A stretch of DNA of 64,000 nt from an uncultured Prevotellaceae bacterium (lineage in GTDB: Bacteria; Bacteroidota; Bacteroidia; Bacteroidales; Muribaculaceae): NCBI GenBank assembly GCA_900318865.1, contig ONMF01000008.1, forward strand, positions 1 through 64,000, in the 5' to 3' direction. The position numbers and the translations under genes are program-made. A model generated the notes under the pieces. That model was not told the origin of the DNA. It did no database searches and saw only the letters and a list, made by a program, of their open reading frames with translations. Below, in pieces: positions 9,844 to 19,086 of the stretch (its first letter is position 1; every line of letters begins with the position of its first letter).

Positions 9844-11421
9844 ATGATTAACCCAAGCGAAATATCCGACATACTGAAACAACAACTGAGCGACCTGCAG
9901 CGCAGCGTCACTTTTGAGGAGGTCGGGACCGTGCTCGAGGTGGGCGACGGCGTGGCACACGTCTACGGACTGAACAACGTCGAAGCCAACGAACTCGTGG
10001 AGTTCGAGAACGGTGTCACTGGTGTGGCCATGAACCTCGAGGAAAGTGACGTGGGTGTGATTCTGCTCAACGAGGTGGATTCAGTCACCGAGAACATGAA
10101 GGTGCGCCGCACGGGCGAAATTGCGTCCATTCAGGTGGGCGAGGGACTGCTGGGACGTGTCATCAACGTGCTGGCCGAGCCCATCGACGGCAAGGGACCT
10201 ATCGACGGAAAGCGCCTGCGCCTGCCGCTGGAGCGCAAGGCGCCGGGCGTGATTTTCCGCCAGCCGGTGAACCAGCCGTTGCAGACGGGCTTGAAGGCCA
10301 TCGACTCGATGATTCCCATCGGCCGTGGTCAGCGCGAGCTCATCATCGGCGACCGTCAAATCGGCAAAACCGCCATCGCCCTCGACACCATCATCAACCA
10401 GCGCGGCCAGTACGAGGCCGGCCATCCGGTCTACTGCATCTATGTGGCCATCGGCCAAAAGGCATCGACCGTGGCGGCACTGGTCAACAAGCTCGATGAG
10501 ATGGGGGCGTTGCCCTACACCATCGTGGTGGCAGCCACCGCTGCCGATTCGGCATCGATGCGTTACTACGCGCCCTTTGCCGGTGCGGCCATCGGCGAGT
10601 ACTTCCGCGACACCGGCCGCGACGCGCTGGTGATTTACGACGACCTGTCGAAGCACGCTGTGGCCTATCGTGAGATTTCGCTCATCCTCAAGCGCCCGTC
10701 GGGCCGCGAGGCTTATCCTGGCGACATCTTCTACCTGCACAGCCGTCTGCTGGAACGCGCCGCCAAAATCAACGACAATCACGAGGTGGCACGTGTGATG
10801 AACGACCTGCCCGATGCCCTGAAGCCGCTGGTGAAGGGTGGAGGCTCGCTCACCGCCCTGCCCATCATCGAGACGCAAGCCGGCGACGTGAGCGCATATA
10901 TTCCCACCAACGTGATTTCTATCACCGACGGACAGATTTATCTCGAGACGGCATTGTTCAACGCCGGTATCAGGCCGGCCGTTAACGTGGGTATCTCGGT
11001 GAGCCGTGTGGGTGGTAACGCGCAAATCAAGTGCATGAAGAAAGTGGCCGGAACGCTCAAGATTGCGCAGGCGCAGTATCGCGAGCTCGAGGCCTTCACC
11101 AAGTTCGGTGGCGACATCGACCCGGTGACGGCGCGCACCATCGACACCGGCCGCAAGAACGAGCGCCTGCTCGTCCAGCCGCAGTACGAGCCCATGGCTG
11201 TCGAGGAGCAGGTGGCCATCATCTATTGCGGTGTGAACGGCCTGCTGCAAAAGGTGCCGGTGGAGCATGTGGCTGAGTTTGAGAAGCTGTTCGTCAACTA
11301 CCTGCGCGGCAAGCACCAAGAGGATGTGCTCGATGTGCTGCGTCAAGGCAAGATTGACGACGATGTGACGCAAAAACTCACCGCCGTGGCCCGCGAGATT
11401 GCCAGCAAATACGCCAACTGA
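9844..11421 (+). CDS. atpA: F1Fo ATP synthase subunit alpha
   Basis: A 525-residue non-catalytic nucleotide-binding subunit of F1. GDRQIGKT (Walker A) is at about residues 169-176, with Q-R-E-L-I-I just before it. Further marks are [28 protein letters not shown] and the signature around [16 protein letters not shown]. The length is slightly above the E. coli subunit, as usual in this phylum. The gap to atpG is 19 bases. Confidence 0.97.
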   Translation: MINPSEISDILKQQLSDLQRSVTFEEVGTVLEVGDGVAHVYGLNNVEANELVEFENGVTGVAMNLEESDVGVILLNEVDSVTENMKVRRTGEIASIQVGEGLLGRVINVLAEPIDGKGPIDGKRLRLPLERKAPGVIFRQPVNQPLQTGLKAIDSMIPIGRGQRELIIGDRQIGKTAIALDTIINQRGQYEAGHPVYCIYVAIGQKASTVAALVNKLDEMGALPYTIVVAATAADSASMRYYAPFAGAAIGEYFRDTGRDALVIYDDLSKHAVAYREISLILKRPSGREAYPGDIFYLHSRLLERAAKINDNHEVARVMNDLPDALKPLVKGGGSLTALPIIETQAGDVSAYIPTNVISITDGQIYLETALFNAGIRPAVNVGISVSRVGGNAQIKCMKKVAGTLKIAQAQYRELEAFTKFGGDIDPVTARTIDTGRKNERLLVQPQYEPMAVEEQVAIIYCGVNGLLQKVPVEHVAEFEKLFVNYLRGKHQEDVLDVLRQGKIDDDVTQKLTAVAREIASKYAN

Positions 11422-11440
11422 ACCACACACGTTGTGACCT

Positions 11441-12328
11441 ATGTCAACACTTAGAGAACTAAAAAGCCGCATCGGCTCGGTCGCATCGACACAGAAGACG
11501 ACCAGTGCCATGAAGATGATTTCGTCGGCCAAAATGAGGAAGGCAACGCAGCAATTGCAGCGTCTGTCGCCTTACCGCGTGATGGTGCAAAACGTCATCA
11601 GCCACTTGCTGGTCACCGACGAACAATTCGACTCGCCGCTCATCGAGCAGCGCGAGGTGAAGCGCGTGGCGCTGGTGGCCTTCGGCAGCGACGACGGCCT
11701 GTGCGGAGCGTTCAATATCAACATCTTCAAGCAGCTCATGGCCACCGTGGACGGCATCAGGAAAGAGTTTGGCCCGCAGGTGGGTGTCACCATCCTGCCC
11801 GTGGGTCGCAAGCTCACCAAGGCCTCGCTCAAGGTGGCCGGTGATGAGCTGCAAGTGGTGCCGTGCGACTATCTGAACACCCGCAGCGACAGTGATGACC
11901 TGAACCGCTTCACCAACGAGCTGCGAACGCACTATCTGCAAGGCGACTACGACCGCGTGGAACTGCTCTACATGCACTTCCGCTCGGCCAGCAGGCAAGT
12001 GTTCACCCGCGAGCAGTTGCTGCCGGTGCGCTACGAGGCGCTGGCCGAGCAGGTCGACGCGCGGCTTGCCAATTCTCCCTGCTTGTTCGAGCCGTCGGCG
12101 CAAGCCATCTTCGACAGTGTGCTGCCGCTGCATGTGCGCGCCATGATGCAGGACGTGTTCACGCAGAGTGCTGCCAGTGAGCAGTCGGCCCGCGTGATGG
12201 CCATGCAGACGGCCAGCGACAACGCCAAGGAATTGCTCGACAGCCTGAACCTGGAGTACAACAAGCTGCGTCAGCAGGGCATCACCACCGAGCTGCTCGA
12301 CATCCTGGGCGGGCAAGTGGAGCGATAA
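11441..12328 (+). CDS. atpG: F1Fo ATP synthase subunit gamma
   Basis: A 295-residue central rotor shaft. The N-terminal helix has the family motif LKSRIGSVASTQKTTSAMKM with M-I-S-S-A-K-M-R-K after it. A G-L-C-G-A-F-N segment lies near residue 88, and the C-terminal helix has ASDNAKELLDSLNLEYNKLRQ. It is the last atp gene. The following 56 bases to nuoI have no terminator hairpin and no promoter box, so read-through is expected. Confidence 0.96.
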   Translation: MSTLRELKSRIGSVASTQKTTSAMKMISSAKMRKATQQLQRLSPYRVMVQNVISHLLVTDEQFDSPLIEQREVKRVALVAFGSDDGLCGAFNINIFKQLMATVDGIRKEFGPQVGVTILPVGRKLTKASLKVAGDELQVVPCDYLNTRSDSDDLNRFTNELRTHYLQGDYDRVELLYMHFRSASRQVFTREQLLPVRYEALAEQVDARLANSPCLFEPSAQAIFDSVLPLHVRAMMQDVFTQSAASEQSARVMAMQTASDNAKELLDSLNLEYNKLRQQGITTELLDILGGQVER

Positions 12329-12384
12329 CGAGTGAAATTGAGTTTAATACCCTACAAACAGAACGAAAACATAAAACTGAGATA

Positions 12385-12939
12385 ATGAGCATCAAGGAGT
12401 ATTTTGCCTCTCTATTCAAGGGCTTCTACAGCCTGTTGAAGGGCATGGCGGTCACCGGGCGCGAGCTGGTGACCCCCAAGGTGACCGAGCAATATCCCGA
12501 GAACCGTGCCACGCTGCACATTCCCGAGCGCTTCAGGGCCACCCTGCAGTTTGTCTACGACGACGAGGGCAACCACAAGTGCACGGCGTGCCGCACATGT
12601 GAGCGTAATTGCCCCAACGGCACGATCAGCATCACCACGCGCATGGTCGACCTTCCCAACGGCAAGAAGAAACAAAAACTCGACAAGTATATCTACGACT
12701 TGGGTAGCTGCACCTTCTGCAACCTGTGTGTCACCAGTTGCCCATTCCATGCCATCGAGTTCAGCAACGATTTTGAGCAGGCTGTGTTCCAGCGCAAGTC
12801 GCTGGTGAAGCAACTCAACTATCTTCCCGAGAAAGAGGAGCCCGCTCCTGCTGCTCAGCCCGCCGCTTCTGCGCCCGCACCTGCCGCGGTGAAAGCCGGG
12901 GACACCGAAAAAACCGAAACTCAAGAAAACAAAGAATAA
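12385..12939 (+). CDS. nuoI: NADH-quinone oxidoreductase subunit I
   Basis: A 184-residue ferredoxin-like subunit of complex I with two [4Fe-4S] clusters (N6a, N6b). Both ligand sets are visible: CTACRTCERNCP and CTFCNLCVTSCP. The last 40 residues are an Ala/Pro-rich then acidic tail (E-E-P-A-P-A-A...) without family conservation. It resumes the nuo operon after the atp genes. Its TAA overlaps the nuoJ ATG by one base. Confidence 0.95.
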   Translation: MSIKEYFASLFKGFYSLLKGMAVTGRELVTPKVTEQYPENRATLHIPERFRATLQFVYDDEGNHKCTACRTCERNCPNGTISITTRMVDLPNGKKKQKLDKYIYDLGSCTFCNLCVTSCPFHAIEFSNDFEQAVFQRKSLVKQLNYLPEKEEPAPAAQPAASAPAPAAVKAGDTEKTETQENKE

Positions 12940-13454
12940 TGGAATCAGTAGGTAATATTATTTTGTATTTTGTCATCGCCATTTCCATCATCGTATTCTC
13001 GGTGTTGACGGTGACCACCCGCCAGATTCTGCGTTCGGCCACCTATCTGCTGTTTGTGCTGTTTGCCACGGCGTTGCTCTATTTCCAGATGGACTACGAG
13101 TTTCTGGGCGCAGTGCAGATAGCCGTCTATGCCGGAGGCATCGTGGTGCTGTTTGTGTTCTCTATCTTGCTCACGCACCAGCCCGGTGCCGATGCTCCCG
13201 CCCTGACGTCGCACCGCCGGTGGCTGGGTATCACGGCCGCTGTGGCATCGCTGGCGCTGTGCGCCTATGCGGTATTCAGCTTTGATGCTTTCGCCGGCCG
13301 CCTGCTGGCAGCCATGCCCGAGCTGACCATCGACAAGATAGGGCACTTCCTGCTCAGTACCGACAAACTGGGCTATCTGCTGCCCTTTGAGGCAGTGAGT
13401 GTGTTGTTGCTGGCATGTATCATTGGCGGCGTAGTGATAGCCCGTAGAAGATAA
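12939..13454 (+). CDS. nuoJ: NADH-quinone oxidoreductase subunit J
   Basis: A 171-residue membrane subunit with five hydrophobic segments. The conserved third helix region with ALLYFQMDYEFLGAVQIAVY and AGGIVVLFVF is clear; it holds the pi-bulge helix linked to coupling. It starts within the nuoI stop codon (TAATG), a coupled arrangement. Confidence 0.94.
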   Translation: MESVGNIILYFVIAISIIVFSVLTVTTRQILRSATYLLFVLFATALLYFQMDYEFLGAVQIAVYAGGIVVLFVFSILLTHQPGADAPALTSHRRWLGITAAVASLALCAYAVFSFDAFAGRLLAAMPELTIDKIGHFLLSTDKLGYLLPFEAVSVLLLACIIGGVVIARRR

Positions 13455-13461
13455 AGGAGGA
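13453..13461 (+). promoter_or_regulatory. Strong Shine-Dalgarno site before nuoK
   Basis: AAAGGAGGA ends 8 bases before the nuoK ATG at 13470 and overlaps the nuoJ stop. Most start sites in this window are only A-rich, as is normal in Bacteroidota, so a near-perfect anti-SD match stands out. Confidence 0.6.
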
Positions 13462-13469
13462 CAAGCGCT

Positions 13470-13781
13470 ATGAATTTGACATTATTGATGTATCTCATCC
13501 CCAGCCTCATCATGTTCGGCTGCGGCGTGTACGGGTTCATAACCCGGAAAAATATGATTGCCATCATGATTTCGCTCGAGTTGATGCTCAACTCGGTGGA
13601 TATCAACTTTGTGGTGTTCAATCGCTACTTGTTCCCCGGGCAGATGGACGGAATGTTCTTCACGCTCTTTGCCATCGCCATAGCGGCTGCCGAGACGGCG
13701 CTGGCCCTGGCCATCGTGATAAACGTGTACCGTGCCGCCAAGAATGTCGACATCGAACAAATCCGTAAACTGAAATTCTGA
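13470..13781 (+). CDS. nuoK: NADH-quinone oxidoreductase subunit K
   Basis: A 103-residue three-helix membrane subunit related to MrpC antiporter proteins. It carries the two conserved membrane glutamates, in ISLELMLNSVDINF and AAAETALALAIV, which form part of the proton path. Length is normal. It lies 15 bases after nuoJ and 5 before nuoL. Confidence 0.95.
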   Translation: MNLTLLMYLIPSLIMFGCGVYGFITRKNMIAIMISLELMLNSVDINFVVFNRYLFPGQMDGMFFTLFAIAIAAAETALALAIVINVYRAAKNVDIEQIRKLKF

Positions 13782-13786
13782 CGATT

Positions 13787-15784
13787 ATGCCTTTAAGTTA
13801 TACGATAGCAGTAATTGCCATTCCGCTGTTCATGTTCCTGTTTCTGGGACTGGCGGGAGTGAAAATGAGTAGAAAACTCACCGGTGTGCTGGGAGTCATT
13901 GCCATGGCTGTGACCACCATCATCGCCTATGGTGTGGCACTGACCTATTTCTTCGGGACCGGACAGGGCCAGGTGGGCGCCGATGGCGTTCGTCAGGCCG
14001 TGACGGTGTTCAACCCCGCATGGCTGTCGTTCACCGACACGATGGTGGTGCGCATGGGCATCTTGCTCGACCCCATAGCGGCGATGATGCTGATTGTGGT
14101 GTGCACGGTATCGTTTATGGTGCACCTCTACAGTCTGGGCTACATGAGCGATCACGACGGCAATGCCGAGCAGGGATTTCAGCGATATTACGCCTTTCTG
14201 GCGTTGTTCACATTCTCCATGCTGGGCCTGGTGGTAGCCACCAATTTGTTCCAGATATTCGTGTTCTTCGAGATGGTGGGCGTTTCATCCTACCTGCTCA
14301 TCGGTTTCTATTACAGCAGCCCGGCTGCAAACCATGCCTCGAAGAAAGCGTTCATCGTGACCCGTCTGGCCGACTTGTTCTTCCTGCTGGGCATCATGAT
14401 TCTGAGCTATTACACGAAGACGTTCGACTTTTCACAGCTGGTTTTCGGAGCCAATGGCGCCAACGACATGGCCGTGGCACAGAGCGCTATCGCCAGTGCC
14501 GGCGGAGCCACCTTCCTGGGTTGCTCGGTGATGGCCTGGGCGCTGACGTTCATCTTTATCGGCGGTGCCGGTAAGAGTGCCATGTATCCCCTGCACATCT
14601 GGCTGCCCGACGCCATGGAAGGCCCCACGCCCGTGTCGGCACTCATCCATGCTGCCACCATGGTGGTGGCCGGTGTTTTCCTGGTGGCCCGTCTGTTCCC
14701 GCTCTATGTTCTCGAACAGGGCGCCATGGAGATTATCTGTGTGGTGGGTGCTTTCACCGCTTTCTACGCGGCCGCCATAGCCTGTGTGCAGAGCGATATC
14801 AAGCGCGCACTGGCGTTCTCCACCATTTCGCAGATTGCGTTCATGATGACCTCGCTGGCCGTGAGCAGCTCTAACAGCGCCATGATTGAGATCCACGACG
14901 GCACAGGCCTGGGCTACATGGCCTCGATGTTCCACCTGTTCACTCACGCCATGTTCAAGGCGTTGCTCTTCCTGTGTGCCGGTGCTATCATCCATGCCGT
15001 CCATAGCAACGAAAACGACAAGATGCACGGCCTGCACAAGTTCATGCCCATCACCAGCATCGCTTTCCTGATAGGCTGTCTTGCCATTGCCGGAATACCT
15101 CCTTTCGCAGGCTTCTGGAGCAAGGACGAGATTCTGGTGGCTGCTTATCACAAGGGCTTCTTCTGGGGCCTGTGGATGAGCATGGTGGCCGGCATGACGG
15201 CATTCTACATGTTCCGTATCTACTTCCTCATCTTCTTCTGGAAAAAACATGAAGTCCATACGCATCATGCCCCCAAGGATCAGCCCTGGACCATGACGTT
15301 GCCGCTGATTATACTGGCCGCTATCTCGGTGGTGGCTGGCTTTGTCCCAGCTCATGACCTGGTCACCTGGAATGGTGCTCCCCTTCACACCCAGCTCGAC
15401 TGGACAGTGGCCGGCTCGAGCGTGCTCATCGCCCTGGTGGGTATTGGCCTGGCCTTCAAACTCTATTACAAAGAGAACGATCTGCCCGAGCGCATGAAGA
15501 ATGGCGCATTGGGCCTGTGGACGGCCGCCTATCACCGTTTCTACATGGACGAGCTTTACCAGTTCATCACCCACAAGGTGATTTTCCAGGGCATCTGTGT
15601 GCCCATCGCCTGGTTCGACCGCCACATTATCGACGGCTTCTTCAATATGCTGGCCAGTGCCACCGGTTCGGCCTCGTTTGCCATCCGGCGCTTGCAGTCG
15701 GGCAGCATCCAGGGTTACGTTTATGTGTATTTGCTGGGCGTGCTGCTGCTGGCGGCAGTCACCATGCTGTGTGTGTTAATTTGA
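13787..15784 (+). CDS. nuoL: NADH-quinone oxidoreductase subunit L
   Basis: A 665-residue antiporter-like proton pump at the far end of the membrane arm. It shows the family core: M-V-G-V-S-S-Y-L-L-I-G-F-Y near residue 165, the functional Lys in GAGKSAMYPLHIWLPDAMEG near 260, ALIHAATMVVAGV after it, and GIPPFAGFWSKDEIL near 440. The C-terminal 150 residues hold the lateral helix and final membrane segment. Many membrane helices, full length. Confidence 0.95.
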   Translation: MPLSYTIAVIAIPLFMFLFLGLAGVKMSRKLTGVLGVIAMAVTTIIAYGVALTYFFGTGQGQVGADGVRQAVTVFNPAWLSFTDTMVVRMGILLDPIAAMMLIVVCTVSFMVHLYSLGYMSDHDGNAEQGFQRYYAFLALFTFSMLGLVVATNLFQIFVFFEMVGVSSYLLIGFYYSSPAANHASKKAFIVTRLADLFFLLGIMILSYYTKTFDFSQLVFGANGANDMAVAQSAIASAGGATFLGCSVMAWALTFIFIGGAGKSAMYPLHIWLPDAMEGPTPVSALIHAATMVVAGVFLVARLFPLYVLEQGAMEIICVVGAFTAFYAAAIACVQSDIKRALAFSTISQIAFMMTSLAVSSSNSAMIEIHDGTGLGYMASMFHLFTHAMFKALLFLCAGAIIHAVHSNENDKMHGLHKFMPITSIAFLIGCLAIAGIPPFAGFWSKDEILVAAYHKGFFWGLWMSMVAGMTAFYMFRIYFLIFFWKKHEVHTHHAPKDQPWTMTLPLIILAAISVVAGFVPAHDLVTWNGAPLHTQLDWTVAGSSVLIALVGIGLAFKLYYKENDLPERMKNGALGLWTAAYHRFYMDELYQFITHKVIFQGICVPIAWFDRHIIDGFFNMLASATGSASFAIRRLQSGSIQGYVYVYLLGVLLLAAVTMLCVLI

Positions 15785-15814
15785 TGATCGACGGTCCTAT
15801 AAAATGACGATAAA

Positions 15815-17350
15815 ATGATGGAAATATTCAATAATCCCTTAATTTATTTCGTGATAATCCCGCTGCTCACGCTGCTGGGGCTGGCGTTCTGCAACAATCG
15901 TGGCATGCGCGCCATCAGGGCCGTTGCCGTCACGGGTGCTGTGGCGCTGGTGGCACTGGCGATTTATCTGGTGTGCCTCTTCTTGCAGGCACGCGCCGCC
16001 GGCGACACCAGCGAGATGATTCTTCAGAGCAAGGTCATGTGGTACGCTCCGTTCAACATTGAGCTGGCGCTCGGTGTGGACGGTGTGAGCGTGGTGATGA
16101 TTTTGCTGTCGGCTTTCATCGTGTTTGCAGGCGTGTTCGCCTCGTGGAAGATGAATCCCCTGCCCAAGCAATTCTTCTTGTGGTTCTTCCTGTTGTCGAC
16201 AGGTGTGTTCGGTTTCTTCATCTCAATCGACCTGTTCACCATGTTCATGTTCTATGAGGTGGCCCTGATTCCCATGTATCTGCTCATCGGGGTGTGGGGT
16301 AGTGGCAACAAGAACTACAGTGCCATGAAGCTCACGCTCATGCTCATGGGCGGCTCGGCATTCCTGATGTTAGGTCTCATCGGCATCTACTTTCACAGCA
16401 GTGCCGACGGCAACCTGACGATGAACATTCTGGAAATAGCCCATAACGACGCCATCCCGCATCAGTGGCAGCTCTATTTGTTCCCGCTCACCTTTGTGGG
16501 CTTCGGCGTGCTGGGTGCCATGTTCCCGTTCCACACCTGGTCGCCCGACGGCCATGCGTCGGCCCCGACGGCGGTGTCGATGCTTCACGCCGGCGTGCTG
16601 ATGAAGCTGGGAGGATATGGCTGCTTCCGCATCGCCATCTATCTGATGCCGTTTGCAGCCAGTGAGCTGGCCTGGATTTTCCTTACGCTGACAGGCGTGA
16701 GCATCGTTTACGGTGCATTCAGCGCCTGTGTGCAGACCGACCTCAAGTACATCAACGCCTATTCCAGTGTGAGCCACTGCGGCATGGTGCTTTTCGCCAT
16801 CCTCATGTTCAATACCACTGCCATGACGGGCGCTGTGCTGCAGATGCTGTCGCACGGACTGATGACGGCGCTGTTCTTTGCGCTCATCGGTATGATTTAC
16901 GGCCGCACGCACACGCGCGACATCCGCGACATGGGCGGCATGATGCACATCATGCCCTATCTGGGCGTGGGTTATGTCATTGCCGGTTTGGCCTCGCTGG
17001 GCTTGCCGGGCTTGAGCGGTTTCGCCGCCGAGATGACCATCTTCTTCGGCTCGTTTGAGAATGCCGATGTGTTCCGGCGCGTGCTCACCATCGTGGGAGC
17101 CAGCAGCATCGTCATCACGGCGGTCTACATCCTGCGCGTGGTGGCCAAGTTGCTCTTTGGCGAGGTGCAAGACGAGCACCACCGCACCCTCACCGACGCG
17201 TCGTGGGACGAACGCCTGTCGACCGCCACGCTCATTGTGTCGGTGGCCATCATCGGCTGCTTCCCCAATTTCTTTGTGAACATCATCAGCGACAGCTTCC
17301 TGCCGGTGGTGAATGCCCTGAAGGACTATTTCCCCGTGGCCGGCATGTGA
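15815..17350 (+). CDS. nuoM: NADH-quinone oxidoreductase subunit M
   Basis: A 511-residue antiporter-like proton pump. It has the conserved Glu in M-F-Y-E-V-A-L-I-P-M-Y near residue 147, FPFHTWSPDGHASAPTAVSM near 235, then LHAGVLMKLGGYG, and GLPGLSGFAAE near 400. Two ATG codons lie at the start (15815 and 15818); the first is used here. It sits between nuoL and nuoN in the normal order. Confidence 0.95.
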   Translation: MMEIFNNPLIYFVIIPLLTLLGLAFCNNRGMRAIRAVAVTGAVALVALAIYLVCLFLQARAAGDTSEMILQSKVMWYAPFNIELALGVDGVSVVMILLSAFIVFAGVFASWKMNPLPKQFFLWFFLLSTGVFGFFISIDLFTMFMFYEVALIPMYLLIGVWGSGNKNYSAMKLTLMLMGGSAFLMLGLIGIYFHSSADGNLTMNILEIAHNDAIPHQWQLYLFPLTFVGFGVLGAMFPFHTWSPDGHASAPTAVSMLHAGVLMKLGGYGCFRIAIYLMPFAASELAWIFLTLTGVSIVYGAFSACVQTDLKYINAYSSVSHCGMVLFAILMFNTTAMTGAVLQMLSHGLMTALFFALIGMIYGRTHTRDIRDMGGMMHIMPYLGVGYVIAGLASLGLPGLSGFAAEMTIFFGSFENADVFRRVLTIVGASSIVITAVYILRVVAKLLFGEVQDEHHRTLTDASWDERLSTATLIVSVAIIGCFPNFFVNIISDSFLPVVNALKDYFPVAGM

Positions 17351-17387
17351 TGAAAGTGTTGAATCTTTAAAAACCTGATAATACGAT

Positions 17388-18848
17388 ATGGATTATTCTC
17401 AATTTTTAATGATGCCGCAAGAAATCGGGCTGCTGCTCGTGTTCTTGCTCGTGTTTGTCTACGACACTTTCATGCCGCAGCGCTCACAGGACAAGTTGCC
17501 GCTTTTCACGGCCATCTTGTTTGCGCTCTACACGATATATAGTTTTGTTCCCGGTCAGATGGGCCAGGCATTTGGCGGAATGTTTGAGGCCAATGCTGCC
17601 ACCTGGGTGATGAAAAACATTCTGAACATAGGCGTGCTGCTGGTGATTCTGCAAGCCGTGAAGTGGAGCAATGATGACCACGTGGCCATCCGCCGCGGTG
17701 AGTTCTATGAACTCCTGCTGCTCACGCTGCTGGGCATGTTCCTCATGATTTCGGCCCGTCACTTCCTGCTCTTTGTCATCGGTCTGGAAACCGCCTCGCT
17801 GCCCATCGCTGCGCTGGCCGCTTTCGAAAAGCGCTATTACGAGAGTCGTGAGGCCGCGGCCAAGTACATCTTCACCGCGGTGTTCTCGAGTGCCATCTTC
17901 ATGCTGGGTATCTCGTTTGTGTACGGCATCAGCGGTTCGCTTTATTTCACCGACATCGCCACCAGCATCATCGGTCACAAGAGTGCGCTGCTGATAGCTG
18001 CCGTGGCGTTTGTGATAGCCGGTGTGGGCTTCAAGTTGTCGCTGGTTCCGTTCCATCTGTGGACGGCCGACGTTTATCAAGGTGCCCCCACAGCCGTCAC
18101 CAGCTATTTGTCGGTCATCAGCAAGGGCGCGGCCGCGTTCTCATTTTTGGTGATTCTCACGCAGGTATTCGGCTCGGCCTATGCGTCGGTGTGGGAGTGG
18201 ATGCTTTATGCGCTCATTATCCTCACCATCACGCTGGGTAACCTGTTTGCCATCCGTCAGCGCAATCTGAAACGCTTCCTGGCGTTCTCCTCGATTTCGC
18301 AGGCCGGTTACATCATGCTGGGTATCATCGCTGTGAACACCACAGGACTGGCGTCGATGATGTACTACATCCTGGTGTACATCTTCAGCAATTTGGCGGC
18401 CTTCGGTGTGATAGGCGTCATTGAGCGCGCCACCGGCAAGGTGAGCATGGATGACTACAACGGCTTGTTCCGCACCAACCCCTGGCTGGCTTTCACCATG
18501 ATGCTGGCCATGTTCTCGCTGGGCGGCATTCCGCCATTTGCCGGTTTCTTCAGCAAGTTCTTCATCTTTGTGGGTGCCTGCCAGCAGGGCAGTGTGGCCA
18601 TCTATGTGCTGGTGCTCATCGCGCTGGTGAACACCATCATCTCACTCTATTACTACTTGCTGGTGGTCAAGGCCATGTTCTTGCGCCAGGACGACTGCTC
18701 GGTGCCCTACATCGACAGCCACTGGACCGAGGAAATCGGGCTCACCGTGTGTGTGATGGGAATCATCGCGCTGGGGCTTGCCAGCGGAGTGTACACGCGC
18801 CTGAGCGACATTGCCAATAGTGTGGCCGGCATTTTTGCACTCATCTGA
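17388..18848 (+). CDS. nuoN: NADH-quinone oxidoreductase subunit N
   Basis: A 486-residue antiporter-like subunit and the last gene of the nuo-atp unit. It shows G-L-E-T-A-S-L-P-I-A-A-L-A, KLSLVPFHLWTADVYQGAPT near residue 215, LAFSSISQAGYIMLG near 300, and SLGGIPPFAGFFSKF near 380. Full length. A strong terminator follows 28 bases after the stop. No nuoE, nuoF or nuoG is found in the cluster. Confidence 0.95.
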   Translation: MDYSQFLMMPQEIGLLLVFLLVFVYDTFMPQRSQDKLPLFTAILFALYTIYSFVPGQMGQAFGGMFEANAATWVMKNILNIGVLLVILQAVKWSNDDHVAIRRGEFYELLLLTLLGMFLMISARHFLLFVIGLETASLPIAALAAFEKRYYESREAAAKYIFTAVFSSAIFMLGISFVYGISGSLYFTDIATSIIGHKSALLIAAVAFVIAGVGFKLSLVPFHLWTADVYQGAPTAVTSYLSVISKGAAAFSFLVILTQVFGSAYASVWEWMLYALIILTITLGNLFAIRQRNLKRFLAFSSISQAGYIMLGIIAVNTTGLASMMYYILVYIFSNLAAFGVIGVIERATGKVSMDDYNGLFRTNPWLAFTMMLAMFSLGGIPPFAGFFSKFFIFVGACQQGSVAIYVLVLIALVNTIISLYYYLLVVKAMFLRQDDCSVPYIDSHWTEEIGLTVCVMGIIALGLASGVYTRLSDIANSVAGIFALI

Positions 18849-18875
18849 GCTTTAGACACTTTTTCCCCCTTATAC

Positions 18876-18917
18876 TCATGGGGCACGACCTTACCGGTAG
18901 TGTCCCATGATTTTTTG
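18876..18917 (+). terminator. Intrinsic terminator of the nuo-atp operon
   Basis: An 11-bp stem (18876-18886 with 18900-18910, one G-T pair) closes a 13-base loop that can itself pair ACC with GGT. Six T follow (18911-18916). Confidence 0.85.
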
Positions 18918-18982
18918 TGACGAGTGTAAACGATTGCATGCTTTTTCTGCTATTAAATATTGTTTAATTGTGACAACGGCAA

Positions 18983-19020
18983 GGCTAATTAGATTAAATT
19001 AGCGAGCTATTTGGCTAATT
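18983..19020 (+). promoter_or_regulatory. Repeat and dyad upstream of the 1407-residue protein
   Basis: GGCTAATT occurs twice in direct orientation (18983-18990 and 19013-19020). The first copy overlaps a 6-6-6 dyad, CTAATT-N6-AATTAG (18985-19002). The AT-rich stretch 18918-19086 has no gene and no perfect TAnnTTTG box; TAATTTTC at 19017-19024 is one base off. It could be an operator or part of the promoter region. Confidence 0.35.
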
Positions 19021-19086
19021 TTCAACGGGAAAAAGCCATTTTGGTTTAAGAATCAACAAAAATTTAAAAACTATACCAAAATTAAC

